64,000 nt of DNA from Breviolum minutum Mf 1.05b.01 (GCA_000507305.1 DF240473.1:1-64000); one strand, 5' to 3'. Positions 1-12,890 are shown, counted from the first letter of the stretch. A program made the numbers and translations. The notes: generated by a model not told the origin, from the letters alone.

Positions 1-118
1 TGTATATACACATTTACACACATATATATATACATAAATATACTTCTCAGAAGGAATGTTTACATATTTTTCACTGCGTTCAAGAAAGATTTTACTCTTT
101 TCTCTTTCCGCCTTGCAG

Positions 119-142
119 ATTGCTGTACGAAGCCAGAGCCAG
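119..142 (+). CDS. candidate micro-exon (IAVRSQSQ)
   Basis: Eight in-frame codons follow a strong pyrimidine tract and TTGCAG acceptor ending at 118, and a GTGACA donor starts at 143. The product is not recognised. The exon is very short and rests on splice signals alone, so it could be fortuitous. Confidence 0.3.
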
Positions 143-1740
143 GTGACAAGGACAGGCTGCTTTGGTGTAAAAACCGTCAGTTTGGAAGGTTTAAGTTGAT
201 TGATCTGGTCAGAATTGGATTGTCAGGTGACATCACCCCATGTAGTGGTTTATGATTTAGAACCAATCTTAATTCAGGATTTCCCAAGGTGGGATGTTAC
301 TGCATTTTGATCAAATTCAATGTTTCAAAGTGATGGTGCGACCGTGTGTGAAGCATGAAAGAAGTTCGTTTGGCAATTGTGATAGATTTTAAATGTCTTT
401 AGTATGCAGGCTTGATGACACACTTCCCTCGATTTAGGTATTTTCGAAGCGTTGCACATTTGTGAAGAGCGGCCAGGACTTCCTGACTTAGTGCAGCAGT
501 GCTGTGACATGCAGATGAAGCAAGTGAAAGCAATTCACCTGATACTGGTTACATTTGAATACGGCTCAGTTTTGGTGTCAGCTATCTTCTGAAAGTGCAG
601 TTTGCCATTTTGATATGTTTTGCAGCAGCATTTTCAAAGTTGATCAAACTTTTCACCAGCTCTTTTAATGCTCACAAGCATCACAGATCTAGGAAGTACC
701 ATAGCGAAGGATCTCTTTTTTCCTGCGATGGCATGATGGCACCTTCGCGTCTTTAGCAAAAAAACCAGACACAGGATCCCAAGTTGGTGTGAAAGAGTCT
801 CGTGTGTTGTCCTTAAATTGTAAACTGAGTTTACGGTATGATATTCATTTTTCATCATTTTTCCATACGTAAATTTACATTTTAAAATCATATATTGCAC
901 GCATAAACATGTTTATTGATTGCATGTCGGTTGCTTAAAGGGGTAGCGAAAGACAGATTTTGGTAGTGTTGGTTTTGATTGGGTTCGTCATACCGCCTTT
1001 AGTGACGCACACCCCCACACCCACACACTTACACAGACTTTGCCACTCAAAAAAACCATTGCTAGTACTTCTGGATAAGACTGACAAGAGCAACCTTTGA
1101 GTTTTAACAAAGAACTGCATGCTGTTTTTTTTCCCTTTGCTGTGATATATTATTTGTGCACTTAGGTAATATCCCCACCCATGAAATGAAGGATTGAAGA
1201 ACCTCAAATGCCAAGGGTACTGAACCTTGATGAAACGTTTTTGAGCCGCTCCAATGACGTAGCAGTCACAGGAAGTCATATAGAATAATACATCTCCAAT
1301 GTCTCCAGCAGGGTATCCTGGGAAGTGGTTGCAAAGTCAGCCAAACATATCAAGAGATGCAGCTCAAACGGCAATGCATCAAGAGTGTGAGGTCAACTAA
1401 GTAGTGCATACTTTAATATCATGTAATATCATGATCCCGGCAGGGTATCATGCAGGGAAGGCGCCTTATTAAAACAGCTGGGGGTCCATATCACATGTAA
1501 GATTTGAAGATCAAGTAAAATCCGTTCATAGCAAGGCGATGCAAGGTTCACATATTTAAACAGATCCGAGCCAAAGAAAGCAGATAGACTTATGAGTTGC
1601 AATCTTCAATGAACAAAAATCGATGTGTTAAATCTGACAACCAATTTGGTGTAACGGTGTAACGACTTGTTGATACAGATCCAGATGCCATCTCAGAAGA
1701 TCCGCCATGTTTCGCCTTCCAGACAGTTTTGGTCTGTGAG
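143..1740. other. no gene recognised
   Basis: AT-rich DNA without a convincing exon. Open frames on the minus strand here (for example 634-900 and 935-1279) have no protein-like composition and no splice context. It is probably intron or spacer. Confidence 0.5.
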
Positions 1741-1789
1741 GTCCCCCGGTCTCAATTTTGAAGCAGCCGCCGTGCCGAGGGCACTTCAA
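1741..1789 (+). CDS. candidate exon, alanine-rich
   Basis: After an AG acceptor ending at 1740 the frame reads SPGLNFEAAAVPRALQ and stops at a GTCTTC donor. The GC content is clearly higher than in the flanks. The family is unknown. A second frame is also open, so the reading frame is not certain. Confidence 0.33.
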
Positions 1790-2054
1790 GTCTTCAACCA
1801 AACATGATTGAAAGCTTAGATTCCGGGTTGTTCAATGCCGAATCCAGCAGTGAATGGGGATTCCTAGGTCCTAAGTCATGATAAGTCATGAATTTACTTT
1901 CCTATGATGGAAGCAAAAAGAAATGTCAGCAATTCCTGGATATTTAGTTATATGCCTTGATCAATTTACTCCTGGCAGTGTAACTATCTTATTTTAATGG
2001 GAAGTCTTGAGTGCAGCAAGAATGAGTCTTCTGGCACGTTCTGGTAATCCGAAG

Positions 2055-2160
2055 TGACGGCCTACGCGTTGCGGGGGAAGACCCGATCATGTACGCTGGC
2101 CAAGAACAGAACTCTGGCTGCCAGAGCCTTTGTCTCGTTTTGCCTCGGTTTCCTTGTGAA
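2055..2160 (+). CDS. coding-like patch, frame uncertain
   Basis: A GC-rich island in AT-rich surroundings, preceded by GAAG. Two plus-strand frames and one minus-strand frame are open. The best plus frame contains VTAYALRGKTRS and ends near CTTGTGAAG. Composition suggests an exon, but strand and frame cannot be settled by eye. Confidence 0.3.
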
Positions 2161-2610
2161 GGAACAAGATTTCTAGCAACATAGTAGCAACTAAACATGA
2201 TTCATATACATCATGATTCCTTTGGAAATGGCTTTTTGCGCTTGTGGAAATTGGGGTGTAAGAATGGTGTAAGACAATTTCATTTTCTGGATGTCTTCCT
2301 TTCAAAGGCTATGATGCTGGGTATGTTTTGTTTCTTTAGCGGCAAGGTTCATTTTGTCGAACACATTCGAGCACAACTGTTTGGTTTGCTGAGACATTTG
2401 GTGAATTTTATCTGATGTGCTCGCTTCTTGGTAATTTTCTGCATGGTATAGGTCTAAAGTGTATACTTCCTCGTAGTATCAGTAGAGGTTTTGTTGCCTT
2501 TGTTTGTATGTCTATGCTACATTTCAAATCGACTCCTTCGCATCAGGCGTTTGCCTTTCAACGTTTCACGTGTTTGCAGGGTTTTGCTACGTTGTCTTTT
2601 TGACGTGCAG

Positions 2611-2640
2611 ACCTGCAGAACCAAAAATCAAGTTGCTCAA
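2611..2640 (+). CDS. candidate micro-exon before a GTAAGC donor
   Basis: Thirty bases between a TGCAG acceptor and a near-consensus GTAAGC donor. One frame reads TCRTKNQVAQ, another LQNQKSSCS. The product is unknown. Confidence 0.33.
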
Positions 2641-3256
2641 GTAAGCAGACCGGTCTGAAGGGCCCCAACGGTGGTCGTGGTTGGTTGATTGGTTGTGGTT
2701 CATGGTAAGCCCATCAAGGTTATGTTTCTGGAGTTAGCAGCAAATTTTTGTAAGGGAATGCCCATCAACGGCTTGGTACGATTCACCAAGACCTCAGGGC
2801 CTAAATAGCTTGGTGAACGACTTCATTCAGAAGTTTGGCCACAATCATACGTGTTTTGACCTTTTGTTCCCAAGAGAATAGCATTCCGTCACAAAGACTT
2901 TCTGCGTTGCGAACTATTTGTGGTAGGGAAGTGTTCAAAAAAGTGAAGTACTTGTGCCAAAAGTCTCTGAATCACAACATGAGTAGGATTTGAGATAGTT
3001 TGAAAATGTGGATATTCTTCCTCTCTCTACTGCATGAGTTTGAAGGCACACTAGGTCAAACTCTTGAGATTTGTGCAGCTAGTACGCACACGCTTTAACA
3101 CACTGTAATATCATGTAATATCGAAAGCCTTTGCTATCCCCAAGAAGAAGGTCCATTCAGACACTGAAAAAAGCTTCTTAATCACAGCAGAATGTAGGTA
3201 TAGCACAAGCACATCATTTCATGATAACTGTGCATCCTTTCCGATGGGGTACCTTC

Positions 3257-3321
3257 CATGGCGGCTGCAGGTGCATCTGTTCCTCCTGGCACACCTAGCG
3301 CACCTCAGGAGAAGTTGTGCG
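3257..3321 (+). CDS. candidate exon, Ala/Pro-rich
   Basis: Reads MAAAGASVPPGTPSAPQEK from an ATG at 3258 in a GC-rich patch. GCTGCAG before GTGCATCTG could be an internal acceptor or donor. It could be the N-terminal or a low-complexity exon of an unknown protein. Confidence 0.3.
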
Positions 3322-3782
3322 GTTCAGAATGGATTTGGGCGCTGCTGATCAACTATAGATTCCGATCAGATTCATAGATAATTCTGATCCGCAACTGTAA
3401 CTGGAATTCCATCCCAGGTAGTACCGTTTAACATACCATAAGTATGTACCTGGGAGATGATTTGACATGCTACAAACATGTGCGAACTTTTTTGCTCGCA
3501 CCCTTTTCCAGTTTGACTCATCCATTTAGTGTGTGCAAAATTTGAGCCATCATACAACTTATTTGTGCCCCTGTTGGGCCATTGCATACCACAAACTCTG
3601 TGGTGAAGGAAAAGGGCATTCCTGCGGTGACATATGACTTCCAGATCCTTCCAGGCCCATTGTTTGACAAATTGATGTTGCAAGATCATCGTTGCAAGAT
3701 GATTTGCATCTTGCTATACAATATGTATCAATATGTTAAACATGGATGTTTGATTTGCCATGTTTGGGGAATGTATGTGAAG

Positions 3783-3865
3783 ACATGGGTTTGCATTGTG
3801 CGGCTGAAGGTGAGTTTTCCAACCTCTTCACAGTGGAGGCAGAAACTGCGGAGTTGATTCGATGG
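3783..3865 (+). CDS. exon, unknown protein
   Basis: After an AG acceptor the frame reads MGLHCAAEGEFSNLF followed by TVEAETAELIRW and reaches a GTTTGT donor in phase 0. The next candidate exon at 3938 also starts in phase 0, which supports the pairing. No domain is recognised. Confidence 0.45.
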
Positions 3866-3937
3866 GTTTGTTTTTCTGTACATTCAAAAATATTCAAACG
3901 TGCTGATGATGCTATACTTGTTTCATCTTGTTTCCAG

Positions 3938-3997
3938 GTGCTGGTTTCAAAGATTTTTCTATTTGGGGAAGACTATGAGTTCGCCAAGATTCTTTAA
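3938..3997 (+). CDS. possible terminal exon, unknown protein
   Basis: Begins right after TTTCCAG, in phase with the exon ending at 3865. It reads VLVSKIFLFGEDYEFAKIL and then TAA at 3995-3997. If real this is the 3' end of a gene. Base composition is less clearly coding than in the preceding exon. Confidence 0.4.
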   Translation: MLVSKIFLFGEDYEFAKIL

Positions 3998-4081
3998 GTT
4001 GAAATCACTTTTTGGTTGGATGGAATGAAAACGGTTGCGGTGCATGAAGAAAGGAGTTTCAGTTTGGGCTCCACGTTGCAG

Positions 4082-4140
4082 GTACCTGCAGGTGCGGGCA
4101 AGCCTGACAAGCAGGCAGGGTCTGCAAATTTGCTTCGCTG
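4082..4140 (+). CDS. candidate exon, Gly/Lys-rich
   Basis: Follows GTTGCAG and reads VPAGAGKPDKQAG then SANLLRC, with possible donors near TGTG|GTGTGA. The frame stays open beyond this point, so the end is approximate. Confidence 0.3.
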
Positions 4141-4229
4141 TGGTGTGAAGAGAGTTGACGGGCTGCTGAAAACATCCACAGGGAAGCATAGCATTGTGGT
4201 GTGTCCATGCAAATGTAGAGGTGTTGCAG

Positions 4230-4298
4230 GCATTCAAGCAGGTCGTCCAATACTGTCAGGCCAAGGGCAATCTGCAGAATGGCAAACCAGCGCTGAAA
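4230..4298 (+). CDS. exon, helical segment
   Basis: Twenty-three codons between GTGTTGCAG and a GTGGCC donor, phase 0 at both ends: AFKQVVQYCQAKG then NLQNGKPALK. Clean splice context and amphipathic composition. Protein unknown. Confidence 0.48.
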
Positions 4299-7171
4299 GT
4301 GGCCTTCCGTTAGGGTCTTAGTCGTTTGAGATCGAATATCTCAAGGCTCTAAGATCAAAGATGCTTGAATAGGTTGAATAGCTGAATCACAGCAGCATTT
4401 TCCATATTTTTCAGTGATGGAACATCTTTTTCTTTCATTCTTTCTCCCATTTGTTCTGAAAGTGCTTGTCGCCTTTTTGTTTTTTTCAAAAAGATGTGGG
4501 ACATCCGACAGAAGTCTCTTACGGTAACGCAACAAAAATCAGACCTGAGGCTATAATCCACCCGCAGAGAACCTTCCTGTCTTTGGCCAGAGACTCAGTG
4601 GAAGTCAGCTGTACTCGTACCAAAAAAAGCAAACAAAAAAGACTGCCTGTTCATCAGTAGACAAGGCTATTGTTGATGTGGATTGGTCAATGTTCATCCT
4701 TCATGAAAATGGACCCTCGACATGCTGTTGTCCTGCTCTTTTCACTTGTTCCGGCTCGCATTTGAAACAACACTGCCCTGGGCAAATGGATCATCTCATG
4801 TTGTGGCTTTCTGCTGGGCGTTGCTCAGCTAACAGCTACACGTTGACTATTTCATGCTGTGTTTTGAACCGTTTTGAACCTTACAAAAACTACTAGCACT
4901 TACTTTATTTCATGGAAAATGGAAAGGTACTTGTGCTCACCAAGCATCATACTGATACTGTTTCCCTCCAAAATGTCCTTTAGTTTAGTTTTTCAACGGT
5001 TGGTTGCCATCAGGTGGTGTGAGTTTGGATCTTCTGGGTGGCATCGGTCAATGGATCTCGGTCAAGGCGACAGTTCTGTGAAGTGAGAGGCACTTTACCT
5101 CACCCCAAAATGTAGCGAAGAGTTTTTGGGAAAATCTAGATTGGTGAAATATTACAATTTGGCCAGTAATCATGTATGAAATGGAAGATGTATATATATA
5201 CAATAAATTATATATTCATAATTTTATATGTATCATAGCAACAACAACAACAACAACAACAACAACCAGCACTGATGAATACTGGGGACAATGAATAACA
5301 ATAATATTGATAAATTGATACTACTACTGCCAACAATGAAAAATGAAGTGCTAAACATCTTCCTGAGTCAGAAATATATTGATCATCGAAATCTCACTTA
5401 GAATACTTGGACCAAGACTTGGAAGTCCTGCTTCATCTTGAGCACAACAATTTTCAACGCTTCAATTCCCAAGTGTTGGGGCACAGAAAAATTGGCAGCA
5501 AAAGATAATCAGCGACTCCTTTTCACGACCTGGAGCCTAAACAAGGTCATTCAACGTGAGGATTCGCATGAGATGTATGACCGGCCCAAGAGTGGATCCA
5601 ATGGATGAAAATCGTGAATCATTGGATCAACGAGGAAGTTGCGCTTATGGAAGGCATTTTTGTTAAATGATGCCTCCTGGTATCAGTGAGATACATCTTA
5701 TATATCTCCCTTACGATCCATCCCTCAATGATCCAATCCCAAAAGTTGCTTCCCAAACGACAAAAAACTTGCCAGGCCAAAGGCGTTTTGGGTGGTGGCT
5801 TCGTTCCACCGGGCGAAACACCCACTCAGGTGGTTTCGTGGTTTCAGGGTGTGTCATTTTTTTAGATATCTAGGTGGTGGCAACTCAAATGTCTGTTATT
5901 GTCACCCTGATTTTTCAGGAAATGATTCAATTTGATGATCATATGTTTCAGATGGGTTGGTTCAACCACCAACTAGATATCTTTTGATTGAATCCAAAGG
6001 ATTAAGGAAACGACAGTAGTTGTGAAGATCTTAGTAAAGATTTGTTGTGAGGTTTTGAATTGTAGAGAGGCTGCTTTTTTTGTAGGACCTTTTTTGCGGA
6101 TTTTTTGGTCGATTGGAAAGTAGCTTGTGGGGCTTCCCTGACAGGAGCTGATGATTGAGCTGAAAGCGTACTTGCAGCAGATCTAGTGTCTCCGAGAGGT
6201 CGAGATGACAGTTTCAGCGTGAATGAACAGTCACAAAGTTGGATATGCGATGAAGCCATGAGATCAGAGTGACCCAGTGTTCTTTGAGCATTGCAAAAGT
6301 TTACACCGTTGAAACGGCAGAACCTCAGTATTTCATATTGTGCACCTCCTGCAGTAGCAAATAGAGATGCAAGGAATTGGAATGCATGTGCATTTCACCA
6401 GGTTTCACTGGATCCAAAGTGTATCACATGAAAATGACCACAGATGGAGTGGCAGCTAACTCAAAACCTGGAGAAAGTGAACAAGTTGACTAGCGGACCA
6501 GATCAACAACCAGCACCACTCCAAACGAGTGCCCATCCAGGGTGCCATCGCAGTGTTCTTCGTTGTGTATCACACCATTCAAAAAGTTGACCGCCTGAGG
6601 GTAATTTCGGAATGTTGCAAGGGGGGTTGTAGTCATTTTGATTGAACAGGTACCAATTTATTTGGGATTCACTAGTGATAGATATGACTTCATACTTTAT
6701 ACCTTATACACTTGACTGACATCATAGCTGGCTCCGCCATGCATGCACTGCCATTCATTTCGACCATGTCAGTAGGAGAGCGCCTATGCATGCACAGTGT
6801 ACACAATCTATCAACTCTTCAGACTTTCAGACTTTCATGCAGGCCTTGCATATCAGTAGCCTTGCACGTGCTCCAATACGTAGTACTGTATAGACTATGA
6901 GGCACGGATTCCTGAAGCAACAGCGCAAGCGAATTAATGTTGGAGATGTCCTAGCGCATGCTGATCGGCTTTGCCTTTGTTGCAGGTTTGTGATTCGTGC
7001 GGCCTTTGCAACATCATGAATGCTTGGGATCCCTCATCCTTAACACTTCTTTTTACAGCAACATTTCCCTTGACGCAGATGCTTCAAAACCGTGGAACAG
7101 GGTTCCTGTTTAGTCACGCATATGGCAAAAATGCTCATGGTAAATTTTCCTCCGCCATTTTAACTCCCAAG
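4299..7171. other. intron or spacer, no gene recognised
   Basis: AT-rich sequence without a supported exon. It holds a (CAA)9 run at 5239-5265 and scattered chance open frames. Confidence 0.5.
5239..5265. repeat. (CAA)9 microsatellite
   Basis: Perfect trinucleotide repeat in AT-rich non-coding DNA. Confidence 0.95.
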
Positions 7172-7232
7172 TTGAGCGCTTCTCCGAGCTCGCCCCGGGC
7201 CGAGTGGCCTTCGGCCCAGTACCCTGTCTTGG
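7172..7232 (+). CDS. exon, high third-position GC
   Basis: Nearly every third codon position is G or C in the frame ERFSELAPGRVAFGPVPCL, in contrast with flanking DNA. The acceptor is CCCAAG and the donor GTATCG. The 61-bp exon has partial codons at both ends. Function unknown. Confidence 0.5.
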
Positions 7233-8964
7233 GTATCGCTGAGGCCGCCAATTGAGATTGATTGGACGTATAGACAGGTAGCAGGATCGAAACTTGGAAG
7301 TAAGTAGGAGTATCCTGCGAAACATGTTCAAAGGCTCAAAGGGTATCACAGCCAATTTCTGCTGTCCTGCTTCCGTTCAAACCTATTGTCCATCAGATGA
7401 ATTTGAATGTACCTACTATAGTACCTAACTTGATGACTCAAAACGGCACGTGACACCCACTGATGTTTGAAGAGCAGCTTTGGAAAAGCAAATTGAGGGG
7501 CTCATTTATGTAAACATCAGTCATTGTGTTCATAAGGTGTTATTACGTGTAATGTTTCATGAGATTCGCGAAGCACCATTCGTTTTTCATGATAAAACAA
7601 GATACGACTTGAGCTAGCAGCGATGCAACTTGCCTTGTAGGTTGCCAAACATGCTGGCGAATCAGAACATGCTCATCGTCACCATGCAGGACACGATATG
7701 ACGAGACCTCATGAGCTCTTGGATCATTTGGCGACATCTTCAATATTTTTTAAATTCATTTGTACTTGGTTATAGTATGTTATAGTGATGTCAGGTGACG
7801 TCCTCCAGGACTCAAACATTTGTCATCTTTTATTGGCCTGCTCAATGGGCAGATAAGGAATAGGTAATAAAGAATTGATAAAGGATGAGAAATGAAGATA
7901 AACGGGTAACATAAGGAATAATACAGTAGCAATATGCTACATATCTACGAAATGACATATTCCAGGCATCCCCAACCCCCAAATGAAAGGAATTCATAAA
8001 CTGTTGTTTAAGGGGCTGGGGGTATGTTCCAGCATTATGTTGTTCCATGGGTATGTTGGAAAAATGCAGGCTGTATACACATGACATAGATACAAAGATG
8101 CATGTTCCTGTGGAGAATATCCCGTCTCACCAAGCGACATCCCACATCCCTCCAAGAGCTGGAGGTTCAGCCCACGCCCCACCTTTTGGGAAGTACTCAA
8201 TAGATGTCATAGTCTTCTGTGTGTACACATCAGTAGCAAGGACTTGTTTCATCATTTGGACTTCTGAAAAGTTCACTGCTCAATGCCACAGCCCCTTGCT
8301 ACTGAGCCTTTTTCAAAATTTTGCCTTTTATTGCAACCTGGCAACCTCGTTGAATCCGCTTGTTTTTTTTCATATTGACCAGGGACACGTCGCACCTATA
8401 TTGCATTGCATCACATGTGAATGTATGTATGTATATATATATATATTCTCATGATCATACATGTATATAAATACATATATATATATATATATACATATAT
8501 ATATGTAAATGGCATATGATTATGCATGGGGATATATCTATATTTACACAAAATATGTATATATATACAGATATACACATATATTTGTAGGACGGTCAAT
8601 TCTTTGTTTGACTAGATTCTCTCTTTGTCCACCCAACTCTCCAGGCCTGTCACCGTCACACTGGCTCAGTCCTTGCAATGTTGAGCAAGGTAGGGATCCA
8701 CTGTTGCACCACACATGGAATTGTGACTGGGTCGGGTGAGATCTTTCTTAGGTTTCAGGGCCTAGATACCAAAACATGATCTTTTTCTGGATGAAAAGAC
8801 ACGAAAGGTTGCTGAGTAAGTTAAGTTAACGTTATGTAACCATCAAAGATGAATCAGATGATTCGGAGGATTCTATGTTACTCGTATGTACCTTCCATGT
8901 CATCGTTTCCTTTTTTGGGGGCTGGGATGGGGCAAGTTTCGTGAATTTCACCGCCCAACTCCAG
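7233..8964. other. intron or spacer with TA-rich tract
   Basis: No supported exon. A plus-strand open frame at 8047-8454 lacks coding composition. TA-rich low-complexity DNA lies at 8424-8590. Confidence 0.5.
8424..8590. repeat. TA-rich low-complexity tract
   Basis: Runs of (TA)n and ATATAC motifs, probably a decayed microsatellite. Confidence 0.8.
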
Positions 8965-9012
8965 GCATGTAGCCGCTTGAATTTGTCCGAGTTGGCCAGC
9001 GAATGTGAACAG
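8965..9012 (+). CDS. exon, helical (ACSRLNLSELASECEQ)
   Basis: Sixteen codons, phase 0 at both ends, between CTCCAG and a GTTAGA donor. Spacing of Leu and charged residues suggests a helix, like other small exons downstream. Not recognised. Confidence 0.5.
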
Positions 9013-9615
9013 GTTAGAACGATCATGCAGGACTGTGGCTACTGGTTGGGTGGTTATTTGATTCACATCATTTTGATGGAATATCCACCTATTCACATAA
9101 GTTTTGATTGAATCTTCCACCTTGACCACATTTGCTAGCGAAGTTATTCGTAAAGTAGTCGTGGTCAACTTTGATTGCATCTTTAACCCCCTTGTTGTTG
9201 GGCTCACAAACATTTCCGAAAGGATTACTCATTGCTTAAGATCCCATGAGAAACTGCCCCAATTTGAGGACACCGACACAATGTTTGCAACCTTGCGTGA
9301 CTCTTCTACTGCAGACCTTTCACAGGCACAACGATGGGCACTAGATTTGCAGCAGTCTTGCAGCATCAAGGGGACCCCCTTCTGCAACAGGCCTTACACA
9401 TTGTAATTCCCGCAGATTTCTGAAAATGATGTCACCGGGACTCCTCATCATCTATTTTCAAGCAGCGAACATTAGTAAATCTGATGTAAACTTGCAAATG
9501 ACAATGAGGTATATAAATCTGCAAAGCATCCATGTCAGTATGTCATGTACCCGAGTTTGTCAGAAATTGCCACAATGCTCTTTAGCCATGTGTTTGAAGC
9601 TAACACTTGATGTAG

Positions 9616-9714
9616 GTTCTGGCTGATGTGAAGAAGTATGCGTCTGAGGTCGTCGAGGCTGGGAGTTTCTCGAAAGTCTTGTTGGAGCATGCAGGCATCG
9701 TTAACCTCGTCGTG
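9616..9714 (+). CDS. exon, 33 codons
   Basis: Open from a TGTAG acceptor to a GTACCA donor, phase 0 at both ends. It reads VLADVKKYASEVVEAG then SFSKVLLEHAGIVNLVV. GC-rich third positions contrast with the flanks. Possibly a helical segment of a structural protein; no family recognised. Confidence 0.6.
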
Positions 9715-9791
9715 GTACCAATATGATCAGTTCGATGATTATTACCATAAGTATCACCATCATCATCGACATGGACATCGACGACATCATC

Positions 9792-9891
<100 letters not shown>

Positions 9892-10226
9892 CTGCATCGT
9901 CGTCATCGTCGTCATCGTCGTCGTCATCATCTCCATTACCATGTTTATTCTCACACCATCATTTTCATCATGATCATGATCATCATGATCATCTGACATT
10001 TTTTGGATAGGTCACGAACTTGTTGGAGATAATCGAACTTGCCTAGTCAGGTCAAGTCACTAACTCCTCGCACGAGTAAGTGTGATCATGTCAGATCATG
10101 TTATGCGACACCACAAGCCAAGATGTGACAAGATATGATAGGACAGGTCGGCCGTGGCGACAACTTTCCGCTATTTTGCACAAATGAAGCACGATTTTCG
10201 TTCGATGCATGCGGGAAAACGGTCAG

Positions 10227-10390
10227 GCCGAGTCGCGGGAATTGCAATCGAGCCTCAAGCAGCGATCAGAGGCTACAGTGGGTTGGTCCAAGAGAGAAAG
10301 ATTGCCACCAACCGAACCAAGCAAAAACATCCAGCAAAACCAGGGGGGCGGTTCGGTCCTGAAAAGGAAACGCAACAAAAAAGGACCAAG
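10227..10390 (+). CDS. exon, charged helix plus Lys/Arg-rich tail
   Basis: After GGTCAG the frame reads AESRELQSSLKQRSEA and stays open 54 codons to SVLKRKRNKKGP and a GTTGTC donor. The first part is coiled-coil-like, the end strongly basic. Two other frames are open over the same DNA; this one is preferred for composition and splice signals. Confidence 0.45.
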
Positions 10391-11490
10391 GTTGTCAATC
10401 CGTTGTGTAAAAATGCTGTCCGACCAGGCCGCTGAGCATCAGCTGAATGCCACTTGGCGATGTTTGGTGTTGGTGAAGTTTAGCTGTTCTAAGGAACCTA
10501 TGTGATGCCAAAAAGGGTACAGCAAGAAACATCAATGAACAGTAAACATTACAACTTGAACATCTTTCATTAAACCAGATTCTGATTTAGCTTGTGCCCC
10601 ACATTTAGAAAAAAATATGAACCACTCTTATCCATTCTTAAAGCTGCGGCTGTCAGGAGCGTTTCAGGACCTTCAGCGATCGACTCTTAGCTGAGACGGG
10701 AGCTGCAGGCAGGGTGGAAATGCATGGAAATGCCAAAATGAGATTTTGGAGATGGATTCGGCTTTCTTATCAGGTTCTTCACACATATATTTTGCATATT
10801 ACATATACGATATGTAAATGCGCTGGTTTGGGTTGGTGATTCGTGTCGCTAGGTTCAGCAACACCTGAGGGCGGTCGCAAGGCATTCGTGGATGCATCAT
10901 CGTTTTCCTGTTTATTGGATTTTGAATTCCATTCTAGGTGGTTGTTTGACGTGTTTTTTATTTTCAACCCTACCTGAGGAAATGATTCCCAATTTGACGT
11001 ATATTGTGGAAAGATAGGTTGAAACCACCAACTAAGAATCTAGAATTCCTTTAGTTTGGGAGTATTATTGGGCAAGTGTTGGATAAAAAATGTTACTGCA
11101 GACTTGGAATTTTTGCAAGGTTTTGACGGTTGAGAACTCGCAGCTTACGGAGCATTTCATTCGTTCAGATTCAGAGGAAACGTCCGACAGTGCCAGGTTG
11201 GTGAAACCCAACTGTTGAAAAAGATGACCAACAGGACAGTGGTGAGCCAGATGATGAATCAGTTTTTGAAAAGTCTGTCAACTTATACACCTTTGTTTTT
11301 GGAGGAGTTTTTTTTGAGATCTTTTGACAAAAAGGGTCAAGGTTTGATGAGGCAACTTTGCTTTCGTACTTTGTTCCAACTACTATATCATTTGAATAAC
11401 TGAATAACTGTATCCTAAGAAATCTTCAAAGAAATGCCCTGTTATTCACATCACTGTTGAAGCATCTTAGGAACCTCGGATCTCTGTTTG
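10391..11490. other. intron or spacer
   Basis: Mostly AT-rich. A weak coding-like patch near 10848-10938 (SATPEGGRKAFVDASS, ending at a possible GTGGTT donor) is not supported well enough to call. Confidence 0.45.
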
Positions 11491-11577
11491 GGGTGTTTCC
11501 AACAAAATGGATGGTTTATAATGGCAAACCCTATTAAAATGGATGATTTGGGGGTAACACTATGTTTGGAAACAACC
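11491..11577 (-). mobile_element. MITE-like foldback element, copy 1
   Basis: Begins GGGTGTTTCC and ends GGAAACAACC. Internally it carries ATGGATGGTTTATAATGG and CCCTATTAAAATGGATGATT. It is the reverse complement of the element at 25264-25363 and resembles 54909-55013, but lacks part of one terminal arm. No coding capacity. Confidence 0.65.
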
Positions 11578-11661
11578 AATTTGGGATGGATCATTCAGGT
11601 TTTTTTTTCTTACCATTTCCAAGCAACCAACCAACCAAGCACCAGAGCAATGAATGGAGAG

Positions 11662-11736
11662 GATGAGCGACTTTGAAAGCCAGGTTTCAAGTCAGATTCA
11701 GGCTGTGAATTTGGAGCAACTCATGACTGGGTGGTG
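11662..11736 (+). CDS. exon, coiled-coil-like
   Basis: After a GAGAG acceptor: MSDFESQVSSQIQAVNLEQLM, regular heptad-like spacing, with a GTAACT donor at 11737. The exact 3' end is uncertain. Confidence 0.4.
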
Positions 11737-12000
11737 GTAACTCATGACTAGGTGGTGGTGAAACCCCTGCCTGGGAAGATGATCCAAATTGATGTATATT
11801 TTGGAAAATGGGTTGAAACCACCAACTACTAGTATATAGATGAGATCTTGGAGTGTTTTTTTGTGATTGCATGTGATTGGAAATGCCAGATTCAGAGACA
11901 CATTTCAATTTTGTCAAGCAGGCTTTTGCAGAAAGAGAGACTTGTGAGATCAATCATTCATGAGATGATAATATCATTTTCTTGTATCGCACTTCCCAAG

Positions 12001-12098
12001 CCTCAAAGTCTCAAACCTTGGAATTGGAGGCCTTGTCCCATGATGTGGAGAAGAAGATTGCTTTTCTGGGATCACAGTGCCATAGCTGCATTGGAATG
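12001..12098 (+). CDS. exon, coiled-coil-like
   Basis: Follows CTTCCCAAG; reads SQTLELEALSHDVEKKIA then FLGSQCHSCIGM and ends at GTGACC. Resembles neighbouring helical exons in length and composition. Protein unknown. Confidence 0.52.
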
Positions 12099-12620
12099 GT
12101 GACCCCGAAGACTCTACACCCATTGAAGTTGGGGTTACTGTAACTGCAGAGCGGGGGAAAATAGAAGAGTGATTGAAGATCAGAGACGTTTCTTCACTTT
12201 TGCATTTGATAAATTTCACATGGAAAATTGCTATCTATAGAATGATTCTAGAATTTTAATCATCCGAAAGTCTAAGGGAAGATTTTCAGGCGCCATGCAA
12301 TTTTTCACAAAATGCCCCTGGGTTTGGATGGCATGAGGCGAAGTGGTGGAGACACAGGCCAGTTTGCGATTGAATCTGTTCAGACTTGGACCAAGCCACA
12401 AGCAAAAGACCCTACATTTCCACATCAGTTCAATGGGAAAATATGCCATGAATATCAAGAGAAATTCATTTGACATCATTTTACACCTATGCCACATGCC
12501 TATACTGGGTAAGAAAAGCATCATTTTACCAACACTTTAAGAAAACAACTATCCAGATGATACATCTCCAGCTGATGGGGTTCCCACCACCCAACCGCCT
12601 GCGGCCAGCACCGGGCATAG

Positions 12621-12662
12621 AGAGTTTGTCCCATGAGCTGGATTCCGTGAAGTATGACATGG
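12621..12662 (+). CDS. exon, coiled-coil-like
   Basis: After GGGCATAG the frame reads SLSHELDSVKYDM and ends at a GTGAGC donor. Short, but the donor is good and the heptad-like composition agrees with the exons around it. Confidence 0.47.
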
Positions 12663-12890
12663 GTGAGCTGAAGGACAACCCTCATGGGGGTGGAAACACA
12701 CAGGTCGCTAGGTATGACTAGTTGAAGCTCAAATTCCGAAGGATAGAAACCGTTAGAAAAGAGCTTCTGTGAGTGTTTTAGATCGTTAGATGCTCTGATC
12801 CCGTCTCATAAAGAGACATAAAGATGGCTTAAGACACCTTTGGGCCAAAGTCACCTGCCCAACAATCCTGTGACTTTTGTCGTTTTGCAG

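Noticed and set aside
8411-8599. Tyr/Ile-rich short open frames
   Set aside because: They translate the TA-rich tract and are low-complexity artefacts.
10848-10938. Possible exon SATPEGGRKAFVDASS
   Set aside because: No convincing acceptor and mixed third-position composition.
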